Origin: Aquincola agrisoli
GTDB taxonomy: Bacteria > Pseudomonadota > Gammaproteobacteria > Burkholderiales > Burkholderiaceae_C
Length of the DNA: 64,000 nucleotides
NCBI RefSeq assembly: GCF_036621135.1
Contig: NZ_JAZIBG010000036.1
Coordinates: forward strand, 124,001-188,000
Reading direction: 5' to 3'
The stretch's first letter is position 1. Every line of letters begins with the position of its first letter. The translations under genes were made by a program, and so were the position numbers. The notes under the pieces were generated by a model that was given only the letters and a program-made list of their open reading frames with translations, was not told the origin of the DNA and made no database searches. Of this stretch, positions 35,048 to 44,015 are shown one piece after another.

Positions 35048-35791
35048 TCAACCTGCGGACGCGCGGCGCCGGCTCTTCCCTTCCGCCGCCACGCCACCTT
35101 CCTTGAGCCGCTGCTCACCACGTTGATGGTGGCGAATGGCGGCGCGGCGTGCGCCTTCCGGGTCGCGCGCGGCGATCGCATCGACGATGGCGCGGTGCTC
35201 GCCGCGCACCTGCTCCACCCACTCCTCGCGGCGCGCCTCGTTCGACTTGGTGACGCGCATCCCGTCGAGCAGGTACTGCTCGATGAAAGCGAGCAGCCGC
35301 ACGAACTGCGGGTTGTGCGTCGCCGCGCCGATCGCACGGTGCAATTCGAAGTCCTCGGTCAATCCCAGCTCGCCCTTCTCGTTGGCGGTGTCGATCGCCT
35401 TCAGCGCGCGCTTGAGCGCGGCGATCTCGGCGCGTGTCGCACGCGTTGCAGCGAGCGCCGACATCTCGCCCTCGATCACACGCCGCAACTCCAGCACCTG
35501 CAGTACGGCCTCCACCGACTCGAGCACCTTGGGGTCGAAGGTCAAGCCGCGCGGCGGCGGCGCGGCCACGAACATGCCCGAGCCTTGGCGCGAGACGAGC
35601 AGGCCTTGCGAGCGCACCTGGTGCACCGCCTCACGGACCACCGAGCGCGAGACGCCGTGCTCGCTCGCCAGCTGGGCCTCGGTGGGCAGCCGATCGCCCG
35701 GGCGCATGCGGCCGGCCTCGATCTGCTGGGCCAGCAATGCGGCAAGCCGATCGGACAGTCGCTCGACGGGGGCAAGGGTGAGTGGTTCCAT
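35048..35791 (-). CDS. GntR-family regulator, FadR/FCD subfamily
   Basis: This 247-residue regulator has a winged helix (D-R-L-P-T-E-A-Q-L-A-S-E-H-G-V-S-R-S-V-V-R-E-A) and a G-S-G-M-F-V wing, then an FCD helical domain with the usual metal/ligand histidines (D-F-E-L-H-R-A-I, E-H-R-A-I and R-H-H-Q-R-G). It is divergent from the sugar ABC transporter operon, with about 110 bases between, and is the likely repressor of it. The intergenic bases include GTTATC-AGACAAC near 35802-35814 as a possible operator. Confidence 0.9.
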   Translation of the reverse strand: MEPLTLAPVERLSDRLAALLAQQIEAGRMRPGDRLPTEAQLASEHGVSRSVVREAVHQVRSQGLLVSRQGSGMFVAAPPPRGLTFDPKVLESVEAVLQVLELRRVIEGEMSALAATRATRAEIAALKRALKAIDTANEKGELGLTEDFELHRAIGAATHNPQFVRLLAFIEQYLLDGMRVTKSNEARREEWVEQVRGEHRAIVDAIAARDPEGARRAAIRHHQRGEQRLKEGGVAAEGKSRRRASAG

Positions 35792-35900
35792 GATTCGTCA
35801 GGTTATCAGACAACTTTTAGAAGATCAAACGGGGTATGTCCGCAGGCCGATCGCGGGCAGCGGGGATAGCATCACCGCGTTCACTAAGGAATACGTAGCG

Positions 35901-36980
<1,080 letters not shown>

Positions 36981-37008
36981 TTCACTCACCCGCAGAGGAG
37001 ACATCACC

Positions 37009-38340
37009 ATGACGTTGCCCATCAACCGCCGTCGATTTCTCGAAGGCTCCGCGGCCACCGCTGCCGCGACGCTCGGCGGCGGTGCCGCCGCAATCTGGGC
37101 GCCGGCGGTACACGCCCAGGCGCTGGCGTTGAAGCCCGAAAAGGGCGCCAAGCTCCGGGTGCTGCGCTGGAGCCGCTTCGTGCAGGGCGACATCGACGCC
37201 TACATGGCCAACGTCAAGAAGTTTACCGAGAAGACGGGCGTGGAAGTGCGCGTCGACAACGAGAGCTGGGAAGACGTCCGGCCGAAGGCCGCGGTGGCGG
37301 CCAACACCGGGGCCGGCCCGGACATCGTGCTGTCGACCAACGACGACGCGAACCTGTATCCCGAAAAGCTGCTGGACATGACGGACGTCGCCGAATACCT
37401 GGGCAGGAAGTACGGCGGCTGGTATCCGGCGGTGCATCAGTACCTGAAGCCCGACGGCAAGCGCTGGCTCGGGCTGGGCCTGGGCGCTTCGGGGTCGCTG
37501 CTCGTCTATCGCGAAAGCCATGTGAAGGCGGCCGGCTTCGATGCTTTCCCGAAGGACACCGCGGGGTTCCTCGCGCTTCACAAGGCCTTGAAGGAGAAGG
37601 GGACGCCGGGCGGCTACGCGCTCGGCAACGCGACCGGCGACAGCCTGTGGACGAACTGGCTGATGTGGTCGCACGGCGCCCAGCTCGTCGACAAGAACAA
37701 CAAGGTCATCATCGACAGCCCGGAGACGCTGAAGGCGCTGGAGTACGCGAAGGAGCTCTACGCGACCTTCGTGCCCGGCACGCTGTCGTGGCTCGATCCG
37801 AACAACAATAAGGCCTTCCTCGACGGCCAGGTCAGCTGCACGAACAACGCCATCTCGATCTACTACACGGCGAAGAACTCGCAGGATGCCAAGGTCAAGG
37901 AGCTGGCGTCGGACATCAACCACGCAGCGTTCCCGATCGGGCCGATCGGGGTGCCGACCGAATCGCACCTGTTCTTCAACCAGATGGTCTTCAAGTACAC
38001 GAAGTACCCGCAGGCGGCCAAGGAGTTCCTGCGTTTCATGATGGAGGAGGAGCAGTTCGATCCTTGGCTCACGGCTTCCAACGGCTACGTCGCCCACCCG
38101 CTGGCGGCGTACGAGAAGAGCGCCATCTGGACGTCGGATCCGAAGAACACTGCCTACCGCGACTGCGTGAAGAACATGCGGCCGGCCGGATACGCCGGGC
38201 GGCTCGGCTACGCCTCGGCGGGGGCAGGGGCGGACTTCATCATTCCGAACATGGTGGCCGAGGCCGCCAGCGGCTCGAAGAGCCCGAAGGAAGCCGCCGA
38301 GCGCGCGCAGAAGCGCGCCGAGCGCTACTACAAGGTCTGA
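37009..38340 (+). CDS. ABC transporter extracellular sugar-binding protein, Tat-type signal
   Basis: This 443-residue periplasmic binding protein of the family 1 (CUT1) type begins with N-R-R-R-F-L-E-G, a twin-arginine motif, and a hydrophobic segment to V-H-A-Q-A (about residue 38). The mature part has the usual two-lobe features (F-T-E-K-T-G-V-E-V and N-Y/Y-G-W-Y hinge-like aromatic stretches). A GAGGAG site precedes the ATG. It lies between the ATPase and two permeases. The neighbouring L-arabonate genes suggest an arabinose-related ligand (L-arabinose, L-arabonate or an arabino-oligosaccharide), which is inference. Confidence 0.9.
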   Translation: MTLPINRRRFLEGSAATAAATLGGGAAAIWAPAVHAQALALKPEKGAKLRVLRWSRFVQGDIDAYMANVKKFTEKTGVEVRVDNESWEDVRPKAAVAANTGAGPDIVLSTNDDANLYPEKLLDMTDVAEYLGRKYGGWYPAVHQYLKPDGKRWLGLGLGASGSLLVYRESHVKAAGFDAFPKDTAGFLALHKALKEKGTPGGYALGNATGDSLWTNWLMWSHGAQLVDKNNKVIIDSPETLKALEYAKELYATFVPGTLSWLDPNNNKAFLDGQVSCTNNAISIYYTAKNSQDAKVKELASDINHAAFPIGPIGVPTESHLFFNQMVFKYTKYPQAAKEFLRFMMEEEQFDPWLTASNGYVAHPLAAYEKSAIWTSDPKNTAYRDCVKNMRPAGYAGRLGYASAGAGADFIIPNMVAEAASGSKSPKEAAERAQKRAERYYKV

Positions 38341-38379
38341 GCGACCGCTCCCGAGCCACCCCCTGCGGTGCGAAAGCCC

Positions 38380-39282
38380 ATGCTTCAGAAACTCCAAGAC
38401 AGCCGCAACGGCCTCGGCTTCTTATTCATGCTCCCGGCCGCGGTCCTGCTGCTGGTGTTTCTGACGTATCCGCTCGGCCTGGGTACGTGGCTCGGCTTCA
38501 CCGACGCCAAGGTCGGCCGCGCCGGCGAATGGGTCGGGCTGGAGAACTACCGCTACCTGTGGGGCGACAGCGTGACCCGGCTGGCGCTGTTCAACACGCT
38601 CTTCTACACCACGATCGCCAGCGTCCTGAAGTTCGTGCTCGGCCTCTGGCTGGCGCTGCTGCTGAACCGCAACCTCAGGATGAAGACGTTCTTCCGGGCG
38701 GTGATCCTGCTGCCCTACATCGTGCCGACGGCGCTCTCGGCCCTGGCGTTCTGGTGGATCTACGACGCGCAGTTCTCCGTGATCAGCTGGGTGCTGGTGA
38801 AGCTCGGTGTGATCGACACGTACATCGATTTCCTCGGTGAACCGTGGAACGCGCGCTTCTCGACCATCGCCGCCAACGTGTGGCGCGGCGTGCCGTTCGT
38901 CGCCATCACGCTGCTGGCCGGTTTGCAGACGATCTCGCCGTCGTACTACGAGGCATCGGCGATCGATGGCGCGACGCCGTGGCAGCAGTTCCGCCACGTC
39001 ACCTTGCCGCTGCTGACGCCGATCATCGCCGTGGTGATGACGTTCTCGGTGCTCTTCACCTTCACCGACTTCCAGCTGATCTACGTGTTGACCCGCGGCG
39101 GGCCACTGAACGCGACCCACCTGATGGCGACCCTGTCGTTCCAGCGTGCGATCTCGGGCGGGGCGCTCGGCGAAGGCGCGGCCATCTCCATCGCAATGGT
39201 GCCGTTCCTCCTGGCGGCCATCATGTTCAGCTACTTCGGCCTCCAGCGCCGAGCATGGCAGCAAGGCGGAGCCGATCGATGA
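38380..39282 (+). CDS. Sugar ABC transporter permease (MalF/UgpA type)
   Basis: This 300-residue inner-membrane permease has six hydrophobic helices and the EAA loop Y-Y-E-A-S-A-I-D-G-A-T-P-W-Q-Q-F-R near residue 195, which contacts the ATPase. The ATG at 38380 is taken as start; a GTG four codons earlier (38368) is possible, and neither has a strong ribosome site. It ends in ATGA overlap with the second permease at 39279. Confidence 0.92.
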   Translation: MLQKLQDSRNGLGFLFMLPAAVLLLVFLTYPLGLGTWLGFTDAKVGRAGEWVGLENYRYLWGDSVTRLALFNTLFYTTIASVLKFVLGLWLALLLNRNLRMKTFFRAVILLPYIVPTALSALAFWWIYDAQFSVISWVLVKLGVIDTYIDFLGEPWNARFSTIAANVWRGVPFVAITLLAGLQTISPSYYEASAIDGATPWQQFRHVTLPLLTPIIAVVMTFSVLFTFTDFQLIYVLTRGGPLNATHLMATLSFQRAISGGALGEGAAISIAMVPFLLAAIMFSYFGLQRRAWQQGGADR

Positions 39283-40220
39283 ACGCGAACAGCGCCCCCA
39301 ACGCGACGGCCGCGGCCTCGTCCGTCCGCGCCAGCAGCGCCGTCGCGCGCGCGGCCGCGGCCGAAGACTCGGTCGGCATGGAGTTCCTCGAGAGCCGCTC
39401 GCGGCGCATCTTCAAGGTCTACCTCCCGCTCGGCGCGTTCATCTTCACGCTGCTGTTCCCCTTCTACTGGATGGCGATCACGGCGTTCAAGCCGAACAAC
39501 GAGCTGCTGTCGCGCGAAGGCAATCCGTTCTGGATCTCCGCACCGACGCTGGCGCACGTCAAGAAGCTGCTGTTCGAGACCTCGTACCCGCAGTGGATGT
39601 GGAACACGGTGCTGGTCTCGGTCGTGGCCACCTTCGTGTCGCTTGCGGCGTCCGTGTTGGCGGCCTATGCGATCGAGCGGCTGCGTTTCAGCGGCTCGAA
39701 GCAGACCGGCCTGGCGATCTTTCTCGCCTACCTCGTGCCGCCGTCCATCCTGTTCATTCCGCTGGCCTCGGTGATCAACAACCTCGGCATCTTCGACACC
39801 CGGCTGGCACTCATCCTGACCTATCCCACCTTCCTGATTCCGTTCTGCACCTGGCTGCTGATGGGCTACTTCCGCTCGATCCCCTTCGAGTTGGAAGAGT
39901 GCGCGCTGATCGACGGTGCGACGCGCTGGCAGATCCTGTCCAAGATCATCCTGCCGCTGGCGGTGCCGGGGCTGATCTCTGCCGGCATCTTCGCCTTCAC
40001 GCTGTCGTGGAACGAATTCATCTACGCACTGACGTTCATCTCTTCGAGCGAGATCAAGACCCTGCCGGTCGGCGTCGTCACCGAGCTCGTCGAGGGTGAC
40101 GTCTACCACTGGGGTTCGCTGATGGCGGGCGCGCTGTTCGGTTCGCTGCCGGTGGCCTTCGTCTATTCGTTCTTCGTCGAGTACTACGTTTCGGGCATGA
40201 CGGGGTCGGTCAAGGAATGA
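39279..40220 (+). CDS. Sugar ABC transporter permease (MalG/UgpE type)
   Basis: This 313-residue permease has an unusually long Ala/Ser-rich cytoplasmic lead (about residues 1-45) before the first helix (L-G-A-F-I-F-T-L-L-F-P-F-Y-W). Five further helices follow, with the EAA loop E-L-E-E-C-A-L-I-D-G-A-T-R-W near residue 205. It overlaps the upstream permease by four bases. It is the last gene of the importer operon, before the GntR regulator's own promoter. Confidence 0.92.
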   Translation: MNANSAPNATAAASSVRASSAVARAAAAEDSVGMEFLESRSRRIFKVYLPLGAFIFTLLFPFYWMAITAFKPNNELLSREGNPFWISAPTLAHVKKLLFETSYPQWMWNTVLVSVVATFVSLAASVLAAYAIERLRFSGSKQTGLAIFLAYLVPPSILFIPLASVINNLGIFDTRLALILTYPTFLIPFCTWLLMGYFRSIPFELEECALIDGATRWQILSKIILPLAVPGLISAGIFAFTLSWNEFIYALTFISSSEIKTLPVGVVTELVEGDVYHWGSLMAGALFGSLPVAFVYSFFVEYYVSGMTGSVKE

Positions 40221-40310
40221 GCGCTCGCCGCCGCGCTCGCTGCGCGATGGATTCGAGGCGTCGACCGCTCTGCTGATGGAGGCTGGAAGTTTTGTTGCCA
40301 CACAGTCGCG

Positions 40311-40339
40311 TTGACAGCGTGTTCGCTGACGCATACGCT
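40311..40339 (+). promoter_or_regulatory. Sigma-70 promoter of the GntR/arabonate operon, with overlapping inverted repeat
   Basis: TTGACA (40311-40316) is separated by 17 bases from TACGCT (40334-40339), a near-consensus sigma-70 promoter 58 bases before the GntR start. The TTGACA box also pairs with TGTCAA at 40344-40349, so an inverted repeat brackets the promoter and could be an operator. Confidence 0.6.
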
Positions 40340-40396
40340 ATTCTGTCAACCATGGCAGCGCCATGTCCGGCGCCGTCTCGAACAGATTGGTGCTAC

Positions 40397-41137
40397 ATGA
40401 CTACCGTTGAACTATCGAAGTCGCTGCTGGATGCGGGTGAACCATCGAACACCCGTCCGAAGTCGTCGCCGGGCGCTGCGGCCCCCTCGCTGGTCGACCG
40501 CGCGTACCACACGATACGCCGCCGCATTCTCGACAACGTCTACCCTCCGGGTGCGCAGGCGCTCGAAAGCGACCTGGCCGTCGAGCTCGGCATCAGCAGA
40601 ACGCCGTTGCGCGAGGCGTTGATACGTTTGCAGAACGAAGGCCTGATCGAGATCGTCCCGCGGCACGGCATGAGGGTGCTGCCCGTGTCGGCCACGGACA
40701 TGAAGGAGATCTACGAAGTCCTGACCGCCCTCGAATCGTGCGCGGTCGAGCTCGTGGCGCGCCGCAAGCCGACGCCGGCCGAGATGAAGCCCTTGGTCGA
40801 TGCGACACGCGAGATGGCGCGCGCGCTCAAGGTCAAGAATCTCGATGCCTGGGCTCAAGCCGACGAGTACTTCCACAAGTTCCTGATCGAGGCCGCCGGC
40901 AACCGGCTGCTCGTCGAGGCGATCCAGCAGTACCGCGACCGGGCGCACCGCGCGCTGATGTTCTCCCTGCGCCTGCGGCCGAAGCTGGAGACATCGACCC
41001 GAGAGCACCTGGAACTCGTCGATCTCCTGTGCAAGGGGGATGCGGCGGGAGCGGTCCAGGCCAACCGTGCGCACCGCGAGCGCGCCAGTCAGGAGCTGCT
41101 GGACATCTTCGAGCGGTACCGGCTCCAGCACCTTTGA
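40397..41137 (+). CDS. GntR-family regulator, FCD subfamily
   Basis: This 246-residue regulator has a winged helix (P-P-G-A-Q-A-L-E-S-D-L-A-V-E-L-G-I-S-R-T-P-L-R-E-A) and an FCD domain (Y-E-V-L-T-A-L-E-S-C-A-V-E-L, then H-K-F-L-I-E-A-A-G-N-R and E-H-L-E-L-V). The ATG at 40397 begins a variable 35-residue lead. It lies directly before the arabonate dehydratase gene, 53 bases apart on the same strand, and probably regulates that operon in response to a sugar acid or keto acid. Confidence 0.9.
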   Translation: MTTVELSKSLLDAGEPSNTRPKSSPGAAAPSLVDRAYHTIRRRILDNVYPPGAQALESDLAVELGISRTPLREALIRLQNEGLIEIVPRHGMRVLPVSATDMKEIYEVLTALESCAVELVARRKPTPAEMKPLVDATREMARALKVKNLDAWAQADEYFHKFLIEAAGNRLLVEAIQQYRDRAHRALMFSLRLRPKLETSTREHLELVDLLCKGDAAGAVQANRAHRERASQELLDIFERYRLQHL

Positions 41138-41190
41138 CCGGCAGCGCAACCGTCGCCTTCCCCATCCTCACTCCGTCCGATTGATCCCCG

Positions 41191-42933
41191 ATGACTTTGC
41201 CGCCTCGAAAGCTCCGGTCCGCCGCTTGGTTCGGTACGGCCGACAAAAACGGTTTCATGTACCGCAGCTGGATGAAGAGCCAGGGCATTCCGGACCATGA
41301 GTTTCAGGGCAAGCCCATCATCGGGATCTGCAACACCTGGTCGGAGCTGACCCCGTGCAATTCGAATCTCCGCAAGCTGGCGGAGCACGTCAAGCGCGGC
41401 GTGTCGGAGGCCGGCGGCTTCCCGGTGGAGTTTCCGGTGTTCAGCAACGGCGAGTCGAATCTGCGGCCGACCGCCATGTTCACGCGCAACCTGGCCAGCA
41501 TGGACGTGGAGGAGGCGATCCGCGGCAACCCCATCGACGGTGTCGTGCTCCTGGTCGGCTGCGACAAGACGACGCCCGCCCTGTTGATGGGCGCTGCCAG
41601 CTGCGACGTGCCGACCATCGCGGTCAGCACCGGGCCGATGCTCAACGGCAAGCATCAGGGGCGTGACATCGGATCGGGCACGGCGGTCTGGCAGCTGTCG
41701 GAGCAGGTCAAGGCCGGCAGGATCACGTTGCACGACTTCCTGTCGGCGGAGGCGGGCATGTCCCGGTCGGTCGGCACCTGCAACACCATGGGCACGGCCT
41801 CGACGATGGCCTGCGCGGCCGAGGCACTCGGTGTCACGCTGCCGCACAACGCAGCCATCCCTTCGGTCGATGCACGGCGGTACGTGCTGGCCCACATGTC
41901 CGGGATGCGCATCGTCGACATGGTGCTCGAAGACCTGACGCTGTCGAAGCTGCTCACGCGCGCTGCATTCGAGAACGCGATCCGCACGATCGCGGCGATC
42001 GGCGGCTCGACCAACGCGGTGATCCACCTGAAGGCGATCGCCGGCCGCATCGGCGTGCCGCTCGAACTCGAAGACTGGACGCGCGTCGGCCGCGGTACGC
42101 CGACCCTGGTCGACCTGCAACCCTCGGGCCGCTTCCTGATGGAGGAGTTCTACTACGCGGGCGGCCTGCCCGCGGTGCTGCGCCGCCTGGGTGAAGCCGG
42201 CCTGCTGCCGCACGCCGAGGCACTCACGGCCAACGGGCGCAGCCTGTGGGACAACGTCAAGGACGCGCCCATCCTCAACGACGAGGTCATCCGGCCCCTC
42301 GACAGGCCGCTGGTCGCCGATGGCGGCATGTGCATCCTGCGCGGCAACCTGGCGCCGCGCGGCGCGGTCCTGAAACCCTCGGCGGCCACCGAGAGCTTGC
42401 TGCAGCACCGCGGCCGCGCCGTGGTCTTCGAGAACCTGGATGACTACAAGGCGCGCATCGCCGACCCCGAGCTCGATGTCACGCGCGACTCGGTGCTGGT
42501 GATGAAGAACTGCGGGCCGCGCGGCTACCCGGGCATGGCCGAGGTCGGCAACATGGGCCTGCCGCCCAAGCTGCTGGCGCAGGGGGTGACCGACATGGTG
42601 CGCCTGTCCGACGCCCGCATGAGCGGCACCGCGTACGGCACCGTCGTGCTGCACGTCGCGCCCGAGGCGCGCGCCGGCGGGCCGCTGGCAATCGTGCGGG
42701 ACGGTGACCTGATCGAACTCGACTGCGCTGCCGGGCGCCTGCACCTGGCCATCAGCGACGACGAGCTGGCGTTGCGCCTCGCGGCCTGGCGCGAGGCCCA
42801 GCGCCCCGACCCTCGCGATGCCAGCGGTTACCGGGGGCTGTACGTCGACCGGGTACTGCAGGCCGACGAAGGCTGCGATTTCGACTTCCTCGTCGGCTGC
42901 CGCGGCGCCGAAGTCCCGCCTCACTCGCACTAA
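41191..42933 (+). CDS. araC: IlvD/Edd-family sugar-acid dehydratase, probably L-arabonate dehydratase
   Basis: This 580-residue [Fe-S] enzyme removes water from a sugar acid to give a 2-keto-3-deoxy acid. Cluster cysteines are visible at Cys56 (S-E-L-T-P-C-N), Cys124 (G-C-D-K-T-T-P-A) and Cys197 (G-T-C-N-T-M-G-T-A). The likely base Ser is in S-D-A-R-M-S-G-T. The length and N-terminus (W-F-G-T-A-D-K-N-G-F-M-Y-R-S-W-M-K-S) match the L-arabonate/D-fuconate dehydratase branch rather than IlvD. The next gene encodes the following pathway step. The symbol araC is used as in Azospirillum and Rhizobium, not for the E. coli regulator. D-xylonate dehydratase is an alternative. Confidence 0.85.
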   Translation: MTLPPRKLRSAAWFGTADKNGFMYRSWMKSQGIPDHEFQGKPIIGICNTWSELTPCNSNLRKLAEHVKRGVSEAGGFPVEFPVFSNGESNLRPTAMFTRNLASMDVEEAIRGNPIDGVVLLVGCDKTTPALLMGAASCDVPTIAVSTGPMLNGKHQGRDIGSGTAVWQLSEQVKAGRITLHDFLSAEAGMSRSVGTCNTMGTASTMACAAEALGVTLPHNAAIPSVDARRYVLAHMSGMRIVDMVLEDLTLSKLLTRAAFENAIRTIAAIGGSTNAVIHLKAIAGRIGVPLELEDWTRVGRGTPTLVDLQPSGRFLMEEFYYAGGLPAVLRRLGEAGLLPHAEALTANGRSLWDNVKDAPILNDEVIRPLDRPLVADGGMCILRGNLAPRGAVLKPSAATESLLQHRGRAVVFENLDDYKARIADPELDVTRDSVLVMKNCGPRGYPGMAEVGNMGLPPKLLAQGVTDMVRLSDARMSGTAYGTVVLHVAPEARAGGPLAIVRDGDLIELDCAAGRLHLAISDDELALRLAAWREAQRPDPRDASGYRGLYVDRVLQADEGCDFDFLVGCRGAEVPPHSH

Positions 42934-42942
42934 GCAACCGAC

Positions 42943-43863
42943 ATGAATAAAGCTCGCTACAGGGGTGTCTTCCCCGTCGTTCCGACCACGTTCACGGACG
43001 CTGGCGAGCTGGACCTCGAGAGCCAGAAGCGCTGCGTCGACTTCATGATCGATGCCGGCTCGAACGGGCTGTGCATCCTCGCCAACTTCTCCGAACAGTT
43101 CGTCCTGTCCGATGCCGAGCGCGAGCAGCTGACACGCACGATCCTCACGCACGTGGGCGGTCGGGTGCCGGTGATCGTCACCACCACCCACTTCTCCAGC
43201 CGCGTCTGCGCGGAACGCAGCCGCATGGCGCAGGACCTGGGCGCGGCCATGGTGATGGTGATGCCGCCCTACCACGGCGCGACGATCCGCGTGGGCGAGC
43301 CGCAGATCCACGAGTTCTACGCCCGTGTGTCGGACGCGATCACGATCCCGATCATGATCCAGGATGCACCGGTCGCGGGCACGCCGCTCAGCGCGGGTTT
43401 CCTCGCACGCATGGCGACCGACATCGAGCACGTGGCCTACTTCAAGATCGAGACGGCCGGCGCGGCGTCCAAGCTGCGCGAGTTGATCCGCCTCGGAGGC
43501 GATGCGATCGAAGGTCCGTGGGACGGCGAGGAAGCCATCACGCTGATCCCGGACCTGGATGCGGGCGCCACCGGCGCAATGACCGGCGGGGGCTATCCCG
43601 ACGGCATCCGCCTGATCGTCGACGCCTACGCCGCGGGCCGGCGGGAGCAGGCCTGCGATCTCTATCAGCGCTGGCTGCCGCTCATCAATTACGAGAACCG
43701 CCAATGCGGCCTGCTCGCATGCAAGGCCTTGATGAAGGAAGGCGGCGTGATCGAGTGCGAAGCACCGCGCCATCCGCTTCCTGCCATGCATCCCGCGACG
43801 CGCGCGGGGCTGATCGAGCTGGCCAGAGGCCTCGACGCCCAGGTGCTGCGCTGGGGCCGCTGA
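42943..43863 (+). CDS. araD: L-2-keto-3-deoxyarabonate dehydratase (DHDPS family)
   Basis: This 306-residue (beta/alpha)8 enzyme of the dihydrodipicolinate synthase superfamily has the Schiff-base Lys168 in V-A-Y-F-K-I-E-T and a Tyr in M-P-P-Y-H-G. The I-L-A-N-F-S-E-Q-F-V-L-S-D-A-E-R block, in place of the usual G-T-T-G-E, marks the L-KDA dehydratase group described in Azospirillum brasilense. The product is alpha-ketoglutarate semialdehyde. It starts 9 bases after the dehydratase stop. The symbol follows Azospirillum usage. Together the two genes give the core of the non-phosphorylative L-arabinose path. Confidence 0.88.
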   Translation: MNKARYRGVFPVVPTTFTDAGELDLESQKRCVDFMIDAGSNGLCILANFSEQFVLSDAEREQLTRTILTHVGGRVPVIVTTTHFSSRVCAERSRMAQDLGAAMVMVMPPYHGATIRVGEPQIHEFYARVSDAITIPIMIQDAPVAGTPLSAGFLARMATDIEHVAYFKIETAGAASKLRELIRLGGDAIEGPWDGEEAITLIPDLDAGATGAMTGGGYPDGIRLIVDAYAAGRREQACDLYQRWLPLINYENRQCGLLACKALMKEGGVIECEAPRHPLPAMHPATRAGLIELARGLDAQVLRWGR

Positions 43864-43911
43864 TCCTGCGCGCATAGGGGATTCCGCGCTGGCCGGCCTG
43901 CGGCCAAGCGC

Positions 43912-43941
43912 TTGACTGACGCCGGCGTCAGCGCATACATT
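43912..43941 (+). promoter_or_regulatory. Promoter with a 16-base palindrome in its spacer
   Basis: TTGACT (43912-43917) and TACATT (43936-43941) form a sigma-70-like pair, 18 bases apart. The spacer holds the perfect palindrome CTGACGCCGGCGTCAG (43916-43931), an operator-like position where a bound protein would block polymerase. It lies about 75 bases before the hydrolase start. Confidence 0.6.
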
Positions 43942-44015
43942 GTCAAATACGTCATGGCGTACGCGAGATGCGTCAGGCGCTCGAGCTTTTTCGATTCCAC
44001 CAAGAGGAGACGACA

